Source of the DNA: Parus major
Lineage: Eukaryota > Chordata > Aves > Passeriformes > Paridae
Length of the DNA: 64,000 nucleotides
Assembly (NCBI RefSeq): GCF_001522545.3
Contig: NC_031774.1
Coordinates: 20,240,749 to 20,304,748 of the forward strand
Direction: 5' to 3'
The position numbers and the translations under genes were made by a program. The first letter of the stretch is position 1; each line of letters starts with the position of its first letter. Shown in pieces: positions 26,348 through 39,300 of the stretch. The notes under the pieces are model-generated. The model worked only from the letters and a program-made list of their open reading frames with translations. It searched no databases and was not told the DNA's origin.

Positions 26348-26475
26348 TTTAAGCCTCTGTGTAAACATTCCTAACTTTAACACTGCATTAAATTGATTTA
26401 AGTCATTTTTAGCTGGCTTAAACTAAATCAAGATATGACACATTCTGGAACATGAATGTCTACACTGGGGCTTAC
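26348..26475. mobile_element. MITE-like inverted-repeat element (ancient non-autonomous DNA transposon?)
   Basis: A left terminus AAGCCTCTGTGTAAACATTC (26351-26370) is matched by a right terminus AATGTCTACACTGGGGCTTA (about 26454-26473). The reverse complement of the right terminus reads TAAGCCCCAGTGTAGACATT, so the ends form an imperfect terminal inverted repeat of about 20 bases. The interior (TTAAATTGATTTAAGTC, then GGCTTAAACTAAATCAAG) is also partly self-complementary. The layout and the GTCTACACTGGGGCTTA-type end fit ancient amniote MITE-like repeats that I recall from turtle, crocodile and bird genomes. It has no coding capacity. The class assignment (DNA transposon) is inference from structure. 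Confidence 0.55.
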
Positions 26476-28070
26476 ACTGAAAGAACTGAAGCTATGAGTC
26501 ATTACAGGATTTCAGCACAAATTATATCTGGACTTAAGTCATATTCATACACTCTGTGAAAGAAGCTACTCAGTTAGGAAAGTCAATATAAAATTTGCTT
26601 ACCAGAAAGAGGAAAACCAACTCCTAGACAAAGGGAATAACTATATCATAATTAGCATTTATATATGCAGGTAGTGCAACTATTTTCCACACCATGACTG
26701 ACAAATTTTAATGATTTAGTTTATCAAGACAGGACAGTACCTAGCTTTAATCTGAAAACTAAAGGTTTCTAAGCAATTGAAAAATATTTATGTTGCTTAA
26801 AAAACCAAAAAAGTTACATTTTTATTCTTCAGCAATTGAAAAATATAAATCCCAGAATTTACTTGTATACACCTAGAATTTATAGATATCTAAAAAACTT
26901 AGTCCATACCTAATTAAGGTCAAAAAAGAACTATTCTCATAAATATATGGATATAGATAATTGTTTTATAAATAAGCAACATCTTACAATCAGATTAGCC
27001 CGAGTTTATGGAATTGGTATTATATTTTACAAATACCTTGGAAACAGAATTTGAGCCTCATAGTAGGATGATATTGTAAAAGGTATCTTATTATCTCTTC
27101 CTTACTGTGTGCTCAAAGACAAGCTGATACACATACTGCAATTTATGAATTTGAGACAGGTTCTTATCCCCGAGAAAGTCAAAATAAACCATTCCATCAT
27201 TATTACTTAAATATGACTTAAATGAAAAATGAAAGAAGCAAGCAAACAAACAGAAAAACACCTGAAAACCTATAACCTAAACTTTTACAGAAATATATCT
27301 TATTGTCCTTTGCAGGTTTACAGATTTAGTTCTTGATATTTTCTAGTAAAATTAATCCATATGTACTAGAAATAGCACAGATCAAGCGAACATCAGTCTA
27401 AACCTCAATTTTCTCAAAAATCTTTCATCCAAACAGAGGTCTCTAACTGGATAGAGCCAATATGGAGAGTTGCCATACATTTTCTGTTTATGTTCAGTAT
27501 AATTTGATTTATTTCATTATATACAGCTCAGAGTGCTATATCAAGGCACTTCTTGCAAATACTGCCTTAGGTCATTTCACTCTCCAGAGATTACTTTCAA
27601 TTAAAAGACATTTTTCACATCATAAAATAACAGCAAACATTTTTGGTGAAAGACCAAAGTTGGGTTTTTTTAAGTAGTATTTATTTATTTCAGCAATAAG
27701 GCATACCTGTAGGTGTATACTAAGATAAGTGGAAAAGTTGGGCTTTTTTCCAAACACTGATTTGCAATTTCTTCCATCTCTGCCCAGATCCATCTATGAA
27801 CAGAACCTCTCCTCTAAGTGTGTGATAACATATATATGACCTCCTTTATTAAATTAAGAAGATAAAATAAAAGTTACCAGACCAATAAAAACAAAACAAA
27901 AATTAGCACACAAACCATAGCATCTACTACAATAGTTGCATAAAGGAGAGATGAAAGTTTCTATCACTCCTTTGTCCATTATTTTCCCTATGTGTGATTT
28001 ACTATTTCAACAGCTTGCAACCTATTAATTATAAGTTATGATCTGTTATTATGGCACAGATGAACAGATG
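26476..28070. other. Anonymous AT-rich non-coding sequence
   Basis: No gene or repeat is recognised. The stretch includes a short frame at 27462-27677 (71 codons, plus) with no family features. Confidence 0.55.
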
Positions 28071-28618
28071 TGTGCTGGCTTTGGCTGGGATAGAGTTAAT
28101 TCTTTTCATAGTAGCTCTATGGGGTTGGATTTGTGCTGGAAACTTTTGACAGCACAGGGATGTTTTCCTTACTGCTGAGCAGTGCTTACCTGGGGTCAAG
28201 GGCTTTTCTGCTCCTTATCCTACCCCACTACAAGGAGTTGTACATGAGAAGCTGGGAGGGGACACAGCCAGGACAGCTGGCCCCAGCTGATCAAAGGGAC
28301 ATTCCACACCATATGGCATCATGCTCGGTATATTAAGGTGGAAGGAAGGGGCTGGGTGGGGAACATGATCATAGTGTGACAGCATTAGTCTTTCCAAGTA
28401 AGCTTTAAGCATATAGAACCCAGGGAAGTGGTGAATGAATTCCTTGTTTTGGTTTACTTGTACACAGGAGTTTTTCTTTATCTACTAAACTGTCTTTATG
28501 CCAACCCACAAGTATTGCAGCTGTTGGGATTCTCTTCCCACCCCACTGCAGCCTGGTGGGTGAGGGAGGGTGTGAGCAGCACCATGGTATTGGCTGCTGG
28601 CTGGGGTTAAACCACGCT
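28071..28618 (+). mobile_element. Endogenous retrovirus solo LTR, family B copy 1
   Basis: The segment begins TGTGCTGGCTTTGGCTGGGA and ends near CTGGCTGGGGTTAAACCACG. It carries the internal landmarks of a common avian LTR family: TTACTGCTGAGCAGTGCTTA, GAAGCTGGGAGGGGACACAG, and CATTCCACACCATATGGCAT followed by CATGCTCGGTATATTAAGG. The last of these includes a TATA-like box near 28328. Length (about 548 bp) and layout match the copy at 40287. No gag, pol or env sequence adjoins it, so it is a solo LTR left by recombination between LTRs. Small frames inside it (28133-28336 plus, 28215-28412 minus, 28428-28610 plus) are not genes. The exact 3' end and the target duplication are not clear. Confidence 0.85.
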
Positions 28619-29880
28619 ATGAGGATTCCACATAACTGCCCTTGGAAAATGAACCTGAGAAAAGATCAGCACTTGCTGCATTGATCCCGGCAGCAATCAG
28701 CAGAAAATGAACACCCATTGACCAATGAGTGGAATAATGGCTTTGTTGACAATCTCAGGGGAGTTCAACCTCTGCAACTAAGTGGACAGAGAGATAAAAA
28801 GACAGACACAATAAAAATAATCTATCATCTCTGTTTGCTGCTTTGTATGATCATCTCCCATTAGTCACATACATGTCCAGGTGGCCACGGATCAAGGATC
28901 ATATGTCACTTCTGATCACAGAAATGTATTTGCCCTTCTATCCACAGATAATATGAAAATATTCCACTCATCAGAAAAGTATTTCTACTTTGTAAAATTT
29001 TAAATCAGTTTATTGTAATAATTAATATTATTCACCCCTCTTTACCTCAAATGAATTCAGGAGAAGTCAGCAAATCCACAGTGGACTTATGGTCCCAATT
29101 TATACTTGCAAATATTGTAAGGTCCCATGAGTATTATATAACTGCTGATACACCAGTTGCACATGACTTTTCTAAATGCATACATTGCATAAGAAGGAAA
29201 ACAAGAGAAAAATAAATCACTATCTGAAATGGATGCAAAGCCGCAAAACAAGAAAGTATTACATATCCATCCAGAGACTAGATAGAAAAGGAGAAAAAGA
29301 TTACTTTTTCCTGCTTAAGTAAACTTCTATTAACCTTAAAGTTAACCTTGGTAGGACGTTAGAAATTTTATGAACTATATTAAAACACAACAATTTTGAA
29401 AGATAATAAAAGAAGCGAATTTTATTATTTTTTAAAATCCATAACAGACAATCAATAATGCAGTGACATGATCTTTAAATCACTGAAGTATTGAAAAAAC
29501 AAGTGTGGAGATGTGTTTACAACAGTGGAAAGCAGAATAGTCCCACAGAGGGATAAAAAATTTAACTATACATTGCTTCTTTGCATAGAGTCCATTAATC
29601 AGGCATGTAGGTGTCAGGGATATCTGGCATTGAAGAGCCTGAGCTGTGCATTCTGAATAGCCAGCATAATCATTTGATGCCAAGAAATAAGATTATTCTG
29701 CCCTCTTCATTCAGACATTTTAGGAATTTAAGTAGATCCATCTGGAAAACCATAACTTTCTTTTGTGATAATTGCTATAATTACTGATTTGAACATAGCA
29801 TAGGCCAAAGTCTCAGGAAAATAAAGAGGAAAAGAAAGAACAAAGATTTTTTTTTAAATAAAATTTACTAGCACAGGCAT

Positions 29881-29993
29881 ACCTATATACACACACATAC
29901 ATGTGTACACATACATATATACATATATACATATATATATACACATATATATGCATGTGTATATATATACACATATATACATACATATATATG
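29881..29993. repeat. TA/CA compound microsatellite
   Basis: About 113 bases of alternating purine-pyrimidine sequence mix (CA)n, (TA)n and ACATAT units around a central ATGCATGTGT. This is the longest dinucleotide-type repeat in the window and is likely to vary in length between individuals. Alternating tracts of this kind can adopt cruciform or Z-like structure. Confidence 0.9.
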
Positions 29994-32903
29994 ATTATTT
30001 TTTATTATAGATGAATAAACATTAAATTTACTCAAAAGCAGTGAAATTCTCCCAAGAAATGCAGATTTGAGAACTTTCAGAAAATATTCATAAGATAAAA
30101 GTAATCCAAGATGCAGCTATATGTGAAATGTAATACAAAGCAATGTAGCTTGACTGAAGATATATTATCCATCCCTACCTTGACAAATATTTTAAACAAG
30201 AAAATACCTGGTATTTTTCATGCTCATAAAGTCTGATTGCTTTATCTGTGTTTATTCAAGTATCTGGAAATGGAGAAAATAAATTGGATGACATTTAGTG
30301 GTATATCCAAGGTCTTTCACTAACTGAGCAAAAAGGATTTATATAAATAGTGCAATCTTACAAACTGTGTATGGAAGGACTAAGGTGAAAAGTTTAATGC
30401 TAGTAGAAGTTACTGGACAACCAAGAAAACATAACCATAATGAATCAGCTGATATTGTTCCACTTTTAATGCAACTATACAAAACTTAATCTGGACTTTA
30501 GTAGATCACAATTCATGTGCAATGAATATTAATTCAAGCTGTAGAAGATAAGAGGATCATCATCGAAAGAACAGAATCCAATCTTATAAGAGGAACTGGA
30601 AAATGCTTAGCTCATTCACTCTAGAAAAATGAAGGTTAAGAGACAGTCTATAAATGTATTGGCTTGTTAAAATTAGAAAGATGCAGAGAACATTTAAAGT
30701 AAAGGGCAGTGTCATAAAATCAAATGTGCATACCCTAATGCATTTCTTAATAAAAACAGGAGAAGACTACTGAACATTAAGATAGTGCATTTTTTGTAAT
30801 AGACTTACACTCTGAAAAGTGGGGACAACTCTCCTTTCAAATCTACAGTCAACTAAATTCAGGGAATTTTGTTTCTTAAGATAGGCTGTTGATTTTAAGA
30901 AAGGAAATACATGATCTGGTGATCTTGTAGAAGAGAGACACAGTGTTATTAAGGTGTATTACAACAGCAAAATCAGTTTTAATTAGTTTAAGTCTCTGGT
31001 CAGCTGTATTCTCACACAGGAATTTTCTTGACCATATTCACATACTTATTCTCCAAAAGTAATTTCCAAAAATACACATTTCTTCAGTTTGAAAATCAAT
31101 CAGTGACATAAGCCACTTAGCATATTCTATTATGATGCCCACGATTACCTTTAAAATACAGTATCTGCTTTGGAAATCAAAAATCTTTATGACACTTACC
31201 TTTCAGTAGAAAAACAATGGTGGTACATTATGCATATATAAAATATAAAAGGTCTCAAAACCAGCCAGAAATCCATGCAAAAATTGAGTTCTACAATTAT
31301 TCCTACTTGTATGACTGTTTACTTCAGAATCTCCTACCATTAATCATTCCTCATCACCCCGGCTTTACTGACGGATTTGTTATGGGTGGATACAATGATA
31401 TGCATGCACATTGAGTAGGTGTTGAAATATTCCAAATTTTATTTTACTGATTACACAACAAACAGTGAAAGTTGAACACAGAAACAAATTCTTGCTAGAA
31501 TTTGTTTATTGAGGCTTTGTATTTTTCCTCTTTTTTTTTCTTATAAATGTTTCAAAATAGTGGTGCAGCTGAACTATATGAACAACTCTGACACAAAGTA
31601 AAGAACACACCAAGATTAGCATTCTCCAGAACAACAAATGGGTTGAGGGGCAAATAGACGTAAAGGTCTTATTTTTCTTCCTCCGATGGAATTATTTTAT
31701 ATTCCATATCAGATATTCCATATCTTCATCTTATTGATTTTGTAAAGGTAAATATGTACTTTTGTCTGAATCCAACACCCAAAGGAAAGAAAAATTTTGA
31801 TTTATATAATTGGGAAGAGAATGTAAAAACTTTGTGTGGGGAAAAAATACCCCAGATTAAATGGAAACACATATATTAAACTAAATGAGAAATAACTCAC
31901 TTTTAAACATTGATGAGATTTAACACCAAAGCATAGTAACACTGTCTACCCCCTCTATTTCTTATCCCTTGATTTCTTCACCTATATAGGTCATGTATCT
32001 TGGTTAAATACCACTTTGGAAAGAGATGTCTGAAGCAGATTACCCAAAAATACAGTATATTCACTTTCTGAATCTTTATATTGATTGCTGTGGGCAAAAG
32101 AGAGGTGATGAAGAGTCTCAAGATTTTCATGTCATGAAAGACTACAGGAAAATAAGAACATGAACTAGAATGATAGGATGGCAGAGTCTGTAGACTTCCA
32201 AGGAAAGAAACAGGCTTAGGTGTCAAAAAGTCCTGCTGTGTCAAGGATAGCTGAATTAAAGTTTTCTCACTGCCCCAACAAATACTGGAACAACAGTCCT
32301 TGGAAATAGTTGCATTTTAAGACCACCATCTCCAGTTATTTGACAACAAAAAGCCAACAGCAATAAGAAAAATCTCTCCTTGCCAGTAGAGAAATTAAAG
32401 ATAAAAATTACCAGGATCAGATCTGTTGTTTATAATTTATAACCTTGTTTGGGGAAAACTAACACAACTTATAGATACAATTCTTGAAATTCCAATGACA
32501 AAATATAATTGCATGTTTGTTTCTCCTGCTAAAGATTGCAAAACTAGGGAAAATAAAGTGTGTGAGCTTTTTTTGACGTGAGAGTTTCTCATCCATTTTT
32601 CTGAAATGCGGTTGCAGGAAATTAGAGAGTACAGAGACCATCATAAAGAAAGTATGTTGTAAACCTGTGTAACAGCTAAACCATTAATTTGTTCCATTTC
32701 CCTAGTATTGGTTGAAATATTCATACCCATTAGATGCTTCTACTTCTTTTCTGGAGGACACATTCATGATAAATATTAATATCAGATACCTTTTCTTGAT
32801 AGGTAACAAATAGATCTCTTCATTAGCAGAAATATGTTCATTCTTTTGATGGGCTTTTTACTCAGTTAACCTTAATTTGTAAGTTCTCTCTTCTTGCTCT
32901 CAG

Positions 32904-32963
32904 AATTTCTGAAATGACCGTGTACCTGTGCTTAACAAGAATTCTCTATGGAGTGAAGTAAAG
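32904..32963 (+). other. Exon-like segment between good splice sites (speculative)
   Basis: A strong acceptor-like pyrimidine tract (TTCTCTCTTCTTGCTCTCAG, ending 32903) is followed after 60 bases by an AAG|GTAAAA donor-like site at 32964. One frame is open from the acceptor for 18 codons, then meets TAA just before the donor, so it would fit a non-coding RNA exon or the end of a coding region. No neighbouring exon is recognised. Splice-like pairs also occur by chance, so this is a pointer and not a gene call. Confidence 0.15.
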
Positions 32964-33048
32964 GTAAAACCAATTTTGTATTTTATATTTATTCTGCCTA
33001 CGGAGTCAGTTCAGAGATATAATAGAAACAGTTTGGAATTAATTTTTT

Positions 33049-33064
33049 TATATATATATATATA
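33049..33064. repeat. (TA)n microsatellite
   Basis: Eight uninterrupted TA units preceded by a short T run. Confidence 0.9.
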
Positions 33065-36000
33065 GGTGCTGGATACATACGGTGAGTCAGGACATGGCAA
33101 CTCTATATGGTTTTTAACATCTAATGAATAACAAGTTGACATAGGTATATTATGAAAAATTTAAAAAAAATGATAGAAATACATTATCAAGAGAGAGCTT
33201 AAATTATGATCAACATACTAAAGGAAGATAAATACTAAACTGATTAGTATGCTAAATGGATGTTACAATTCTTATTTTAAAATAATCTCCCAAATTTGCA
33301 GAGGAATCCAGCTCTAAATTTGATGTCAGATTGTATATGCTCAGATTTTAACTCATCTGTTGGTACCATATATTGCTGTATGCTGATATGCAATGCACAA
33401 ACAACTTTGAAACTTAAAAAATATGCGGAGGACCTGTACAAGATTTCAGGATTTGCACATGAAGAAGTTTTGTGAAGTACAATTTTTACAAGAAATAGAA
33501 ACAGTAAGAGAGATGCATAATATAGTTTATTCTCCATTATTGCTCTTTAACATATTCTACTGGGGGAAAAAAACAAACAAACAAATGATAACAAACTTTT
33601 CCACATACTACTGAGAACATCAGTGTTTAGCATTTTAAATTCTCAGCATCAATGCTGACAATATCACTGAGTCAAATATTATGGCTAGATATCTAAATGC
33701 TGAATAACTGCATGACTAAATACATCTGTGTTCATTAAGGCTAAATCAATGATAATCAAAATTCTTGTTTGTGCAGCAAACAAACTGCTACTAGAATTAT
33801 GGAGAATTTTAGATCTTCACAAGTTCTTCTGTTTTCATACAGCATTATGTGTTATCAGCTCTGTTGCAGGACTTGTTTTGAGAGATCAGATATGATGAGT
33901 GGAACTGACTCAGACTGAGACATGAATCTGTGTCTGAAATGACAACCACACACTCTTGCTATATTTCTTTGTGGATTTTTTTTTTTTTAATATGAAGATA
34001 ATGAGCAGAATTTAAAATCTAATTACCTAAACTTGAATCATTGATTTTACATATCTATAAATACTCCTACAAAATGACACAAAGACAAAAAAGCATAACA
34101 AGTGCATCTCCAGTGTCACACTGAAACACTTTGGCTAGATCTAACCTATTATCTATTTATTGCACATATCCTTATGTATCACAGAATGACTCACAGAGCT
34201 AAAATAATAATTTTAAAAATATCCAAATTTCATGCTGGATTGACAGCCTTGGAGACTTAAATTCTCTCCTCATCCACAGTGCAGAAACAGTGTCAGTAGC
34301 TGTACTACTACCTCGTTCTCATCACCACCCACTTGGAAGAGACTATTGTTAAAGGTAAAAGATTTCTTAACTTTACATGACAATGCCTACAGCTTTGAGT
34401 CATATATGGCCTCTTTTGAAGGGTTGATAAGCACCTGCATTTCAAACTGACTCTCAAAGAAATTAAGGGCAACTTGAATCTATGGAAAGCAGAAAGACAA
34501 AGTGTGCTGAAGTGATGCACCTAGATTCTAGGATCCTGAATTAGCAGTCATCTTGCAAATAAAAATAAATACTTTGTTTATTAAATAAGATCACAAAAAA
34601 TATGCAGTTAAGTAATTGCTGCAATGGTGCTAGAGTGAACTCATTCAGTTAAGCAAATAATCTGGTATCACTCTTAAAATTGTGGACAAAAAGGATCTGG
34701 TAAAAAAAGGAAAAACATCTTTCTTTTACCTCAAGAACAGGAATTGCATTACTACTAAAATTTCCATAGAGAAAGTGCTGCTGTATTTATCTATTTTAAG
34801 ATTAAAATTTGATTAATGTAAGTATTTCAGAAGTATGCATCTATATAGATGTAAAGATATATGACATTACTGTTCTGTGAAAAGGTCTTATGAATATGGC
34901 AATTGTTCCTGTGTAAATGTAAAATTATTTAATTATAATCCATATAATCTAAATTGAATAGTTTCTGTTTCAAAGACTAACTTGCATGGTGCTAAGAAGC
35001 TTGGTAATTTAAATTAGTAATAATACACAGCTGTCATGCTTTCTTTCTGAAACACACTATAATAATGAAGTTCTGAGATTATTTTTCTGTAGGGCATTAT
35101 TAGTATCACATATCATACAAAAGAAAAGCCTAGAACAGTCTTAAAGATCTACTTACTTTTTACCATGTCTTTATACATTCAGCCTCAATTAAAAGAAACA
35201 TTAATGGAAGCACGATAATGCCTTACTATATCCAAAACAAAGAACTTTTAATAAAAAGAAGAAACACACAATAATTATTAAAAATCAAAAAACTGTCAAC
35301 AGATATACGAATACCAACAATCCAGAAGACTGTTCCTACAAAACAAAAATTAAATCTATAATGATTTCCTGGCAAGAGTTGACATTTTTATGATGATCCC
35401 TGTACATAAACAGGATTCACTTAATGCCAAAGCACTTTAGCAGCCTAAATTCATTGTGCATCATTTATATAAGACTTTAAGCTAGATTCATATGCCACAC
35501 AGAAAAAAAAAATTCAGTCCTTCTATGACAATTATGTGCATGTAAGCTTATGTTCACACACCTACAAAAATATGTTTTCATGTGTACAAGTTTGCATTAC
35601 ACTGACAGAGAATCCTGTGAGACCTCGGTCAGCTGGCTGAGGCCCTGAAGCAGAAGCGAAAAAGACATGAGAATGGAACATTATTAACTCACCAAATACT
35701 GCCACATGTTTGTATTTAAAGTTACACCTTGACTCAGAAAAACTTGAGTCAATATTATGTGTTGATACATAGATTAGTAAGGTCAAAGAAGATCTGACAA
35801 TTCAATGGTACCTGTTTGGCACATCCAAATTGCATGTTGGAAGTGCAAGATCATTCCTTTCAGATTCCAGATGTGACGGACTGCTCTGTGATGGCACTCA
35901 AAGGAGTGTCAATAGGAATGCACAGATTTCCCATGAGCAGCTTTCCACAATCATCTTCTGTGGTCTCTTCCCCAACTACATGAAACATAAGTGCCCTATG

Positions 36001-36314
36001 AGTTAGACCAAAAAGCAATTGAGGTGCCTGAGAAAGGACTGGTGGAATGAATATTTATTAGAATAGACTAGTATCTGGAATTAAATCTGGGATTCCTTTC
36101 AATGCATTCATGCATTCTTTTCAATGCATTAAAGACCCAAGACTCCATCAGTGTCCTGCTTCCTTGGGTTCTGAAGAGCATGAGGAAAGGGCTCTTACTG
36201 GTAAAACATTGCAAGGAAGGTATAGATGAGAAGTGACTACTTGAAAACCCATGAGACTGTTTGTTAGTTTGTTATCTATACCTGAGAGATTTATGAGAGT
36301 TTTTGGCTTTCTAT

Positions 36315-36396
36315 GTTTTTGGGTTTTTTTGTTTGGTTGGTTTTGTTTTGGTTTGTTTGGTTTGGTTTGGTTTTTTTGTGGTGGTGGTGGGAGGGG
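36315..36396. repeat. G/T-rich low-complexity tract
   Basis: The plus strand lacks A and almost lacks C, with repeated TTTGG and TTGG units and then GTGGTGGTGGTGG. It is the complementary type of the A/C-rich tracts elsewhere in the window. A frame at 36251-36436 reads through it and encodes only Phe/Gly/Trp/Leu-rich low complexity. Confidence 0.85.
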
Positions 36397-39300
36397 TACT
36401 TTAAGGGCAATGGGGCAAGGAAGGGATATTTGTTAGCAACAGAAGGGCTGATCCTCCAGTGAAGAAACTAGAAAATATAAGAAATATGACTAATTATGAT
36501 TAAAAAACCTGCTAGGCAAATGAGACAAACTCATCAACATCATTGCTTGAGTCAGAGATGCTCAGAAATCCTTTGGGGCACAGGACTAAGAGAATATTCA
36601 GGCCCCAGTCCATGCTTACACTTCAGGGGAAGGAGCAAGAGAAAAGTTATGCACACAGAAAAAAAAGAAAACTTAATCTGAGAAATGCTGTTAATCTTTA
36701 CTGTTATTATTGTTATGACATGGTCTATTGAATAGCTAAAAAGCTACAGCTGTCTGGAGTCCAGGTGTATGAGGCATTGTTCTATCGCAGCCTCAGAATT
36801 TGATTCATAAACGATCTGTAGAGGGAAGAGCACCATCTACTGAATCACATATGCCACTAGTAAATAGATTTTAGTTCTCTAGAGTTTCATCATTCCATGG
36901 GGTTCAGTTTTTTGTTAAAAATACATATATATAAACAATTAATTTTGTTCCAAAACACAGATGAAATTTCATCTAGTTCAGGTCAGGCAATTCAGGCCAC
37001 AGCATTTTCTTTATAGTCTTTTCACTTCCTGTTTGTGTCCCTGTTCTTCCTGCATTCAGATAACCATTTTTACATCAACAAAAATTCAGACACAATGAAT
37101 ACTAGTCTAACTTTTATTTGGTTTTAAAAGTTGTCATGACTTTATAAACTTCTCAGGAATATGCATCTGAGGTACAAGTCCAGGGGGTGGGCTTGCCCAG
37201 CCACAAGTTTACGACAGAGGGGAAAAGCTCTAGACTTGAAAACAAACTTCTCAATATATTAAGAGGGAAGACAGGTGATACTGGGTATGCCTACAGTATA
37301 TACTCCACTTTCACAATCAATCAGCTGAAGCAGCTGTGAAAATGAAGCACAAAACAAAGGCCTTTTTTTTGGCAGGAAGTCGAGCAATGTCACTCATGTC
37401 CTGGTTTCCTCTCTCTGTATCCTTGGACCAGTCCTCTGTGAAACTGTTGACCAAGCACATTATTAATGCAATGTTTATGAGGAGGACGTTTAGGGACTCA
37501 TGGAGTCCTGGCAGCTGTTTGTTACAAGCTTAGGGAGAAATATTTCTGGATGGATTCCAAAAGAAGAGCTTAAAGCATTTTTTTTTTTTTCTTCCCCATG
37601 AAGACACATTAGAGTCAACACATTAGAAGGAAGAGCATTACACTGTGACAAGCAGGTCATGGCTGGATGAGAGACTGAAGAGTTTTGCATCCTCCTACAA
37701 ACTGAGTGCTTAATTTCCCAATCACCTCTCTTCTTCAGCCACATCTTTCAGTTCCTGGTACTGGTTCAAAGTTTAGATGGAAAAGTATACTGAGAAATAT
37801 TGAGGAAACACTCAGAGGGGATGAGATGTGTAGAGCTGGAAATTAAAGACAAAGAAAAGATCAATCTATTCTGAAACCTTGTCAGTGCACCTGTTATAGT
37901 ACTCTGGAAATCAGAAGGGACACATGCAAAACAGAATTTTCACTCTGGTCAGCCCAACTGCAAACCTCTGTTTATAAATGTGTCGACTCATTGCTACTAT
38001 AACCTAAGTTTATGTCCATGTTACTGATCTTTGACTCTTCAAGAATCTGAAATGTTTGTGGAACCCTGCTGCTAAAAATTAGATTAGCTCTTGGGGAAAA
38101 TGGTCACCCTTTTATTGGTTAAATGAGTTGCAAAATGGACATTGAAAACTAAAAAAAATATGCACATCATCTTTGAACAAGCAGCATTACATATTAAGTA
38201 CGCATCAAAATAAAATCACTATTAATAATTTAAAATGCAGTTAAGCAGAGTAATTACTAAAAAAATCAGAAATTAACAACTAGAGACATAAGAGGAAATT
38301 TTAGGCCTCTTTATTTCAACAGTAACACTAGTACTGATTTAATGGAATCAAGACCACTTCAGGGTTGAGCTGCAGATCAGTCCCTGAAATTAAAAAATAG
38401 ATATTTATTTCTCTTTGGAGGGATTCATTTTTCTGTAACTTCATTCTAGTTTTGACTAGTACATAACATTGGATAGGACTTTTAAAAAAGCCACTAGTTT
38501 ACTGGAAGGAGCTATGACATACTACATAGCCTATAGTCAAGTGAGACGTGAAAGGTAAAATTGCAGAGATAGAGAAGAACTATGAGGCAGCTCAGGATTC
38601 AAGAGAAAAAAACACCAATGTGATAAAATTTATAAATATCTAAGGGGGAAAACAGAGCTAGAGCATGGCAATAGAGGAACACCACAGACCATCCCATTCC
38701 AAAGAGTGACAGCAGCTGACCCAGCCCCAAGTACCTCATCAAGGGTGATGAAGGATGTTAGAAGTTAGTCTAAGATTATTGTTAATTCTAGTTACTTCCT
38801 TCATGTCTCAGTCAACAAATTACTGCTGTTTACTTTTAAATGGAGCATATCCTGCTAGCCCTCTCTTTCTGTAGAACAAGCCCACCAGACTTGTCCAGAG
38901 AGTGAGACACTATCTTCAACCTGTTCTCTTGTCACAAATTATACCCATCTCTCCATGTCATGCCTCACCTGGCAAACATTTCAATCACCCATAATTTCAT
39001 CATAATTCCATCCCATGTTTTTTACAGTAACTGCACTATGTTTGACGAAAATTGTAGCATAATTTTTGCAGATTAATTAAGTTGTTGTAGAATAAATACC
39101 TAATGAAACTGATTTTCATTATTTGAGTCAATACAAGCTCAGTGGTGCAACACTAAACATACAAGAATAACAATGTAAAAATCTAAGACATTTTTCTACT
39201 ACTACATTGTTTATTTTCTTTTTGACTTGAATTATTAGAGGAACACTTGTAAAGGAGGAATAACAATACATGTTTGCTTTTAAAACATTATTTAATAATA

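Noticed and set aside
28215..28412. Short open frames on both strands inside the solo LTR.
   Set aside because: They fall within a non-coding LTR. The same region in the second copy does not preserve them.
36071..36130. Repeated TTTCAATGCATT words.
   Set aside because: A short imperfect duplication of an AT-rich word with no further structure.
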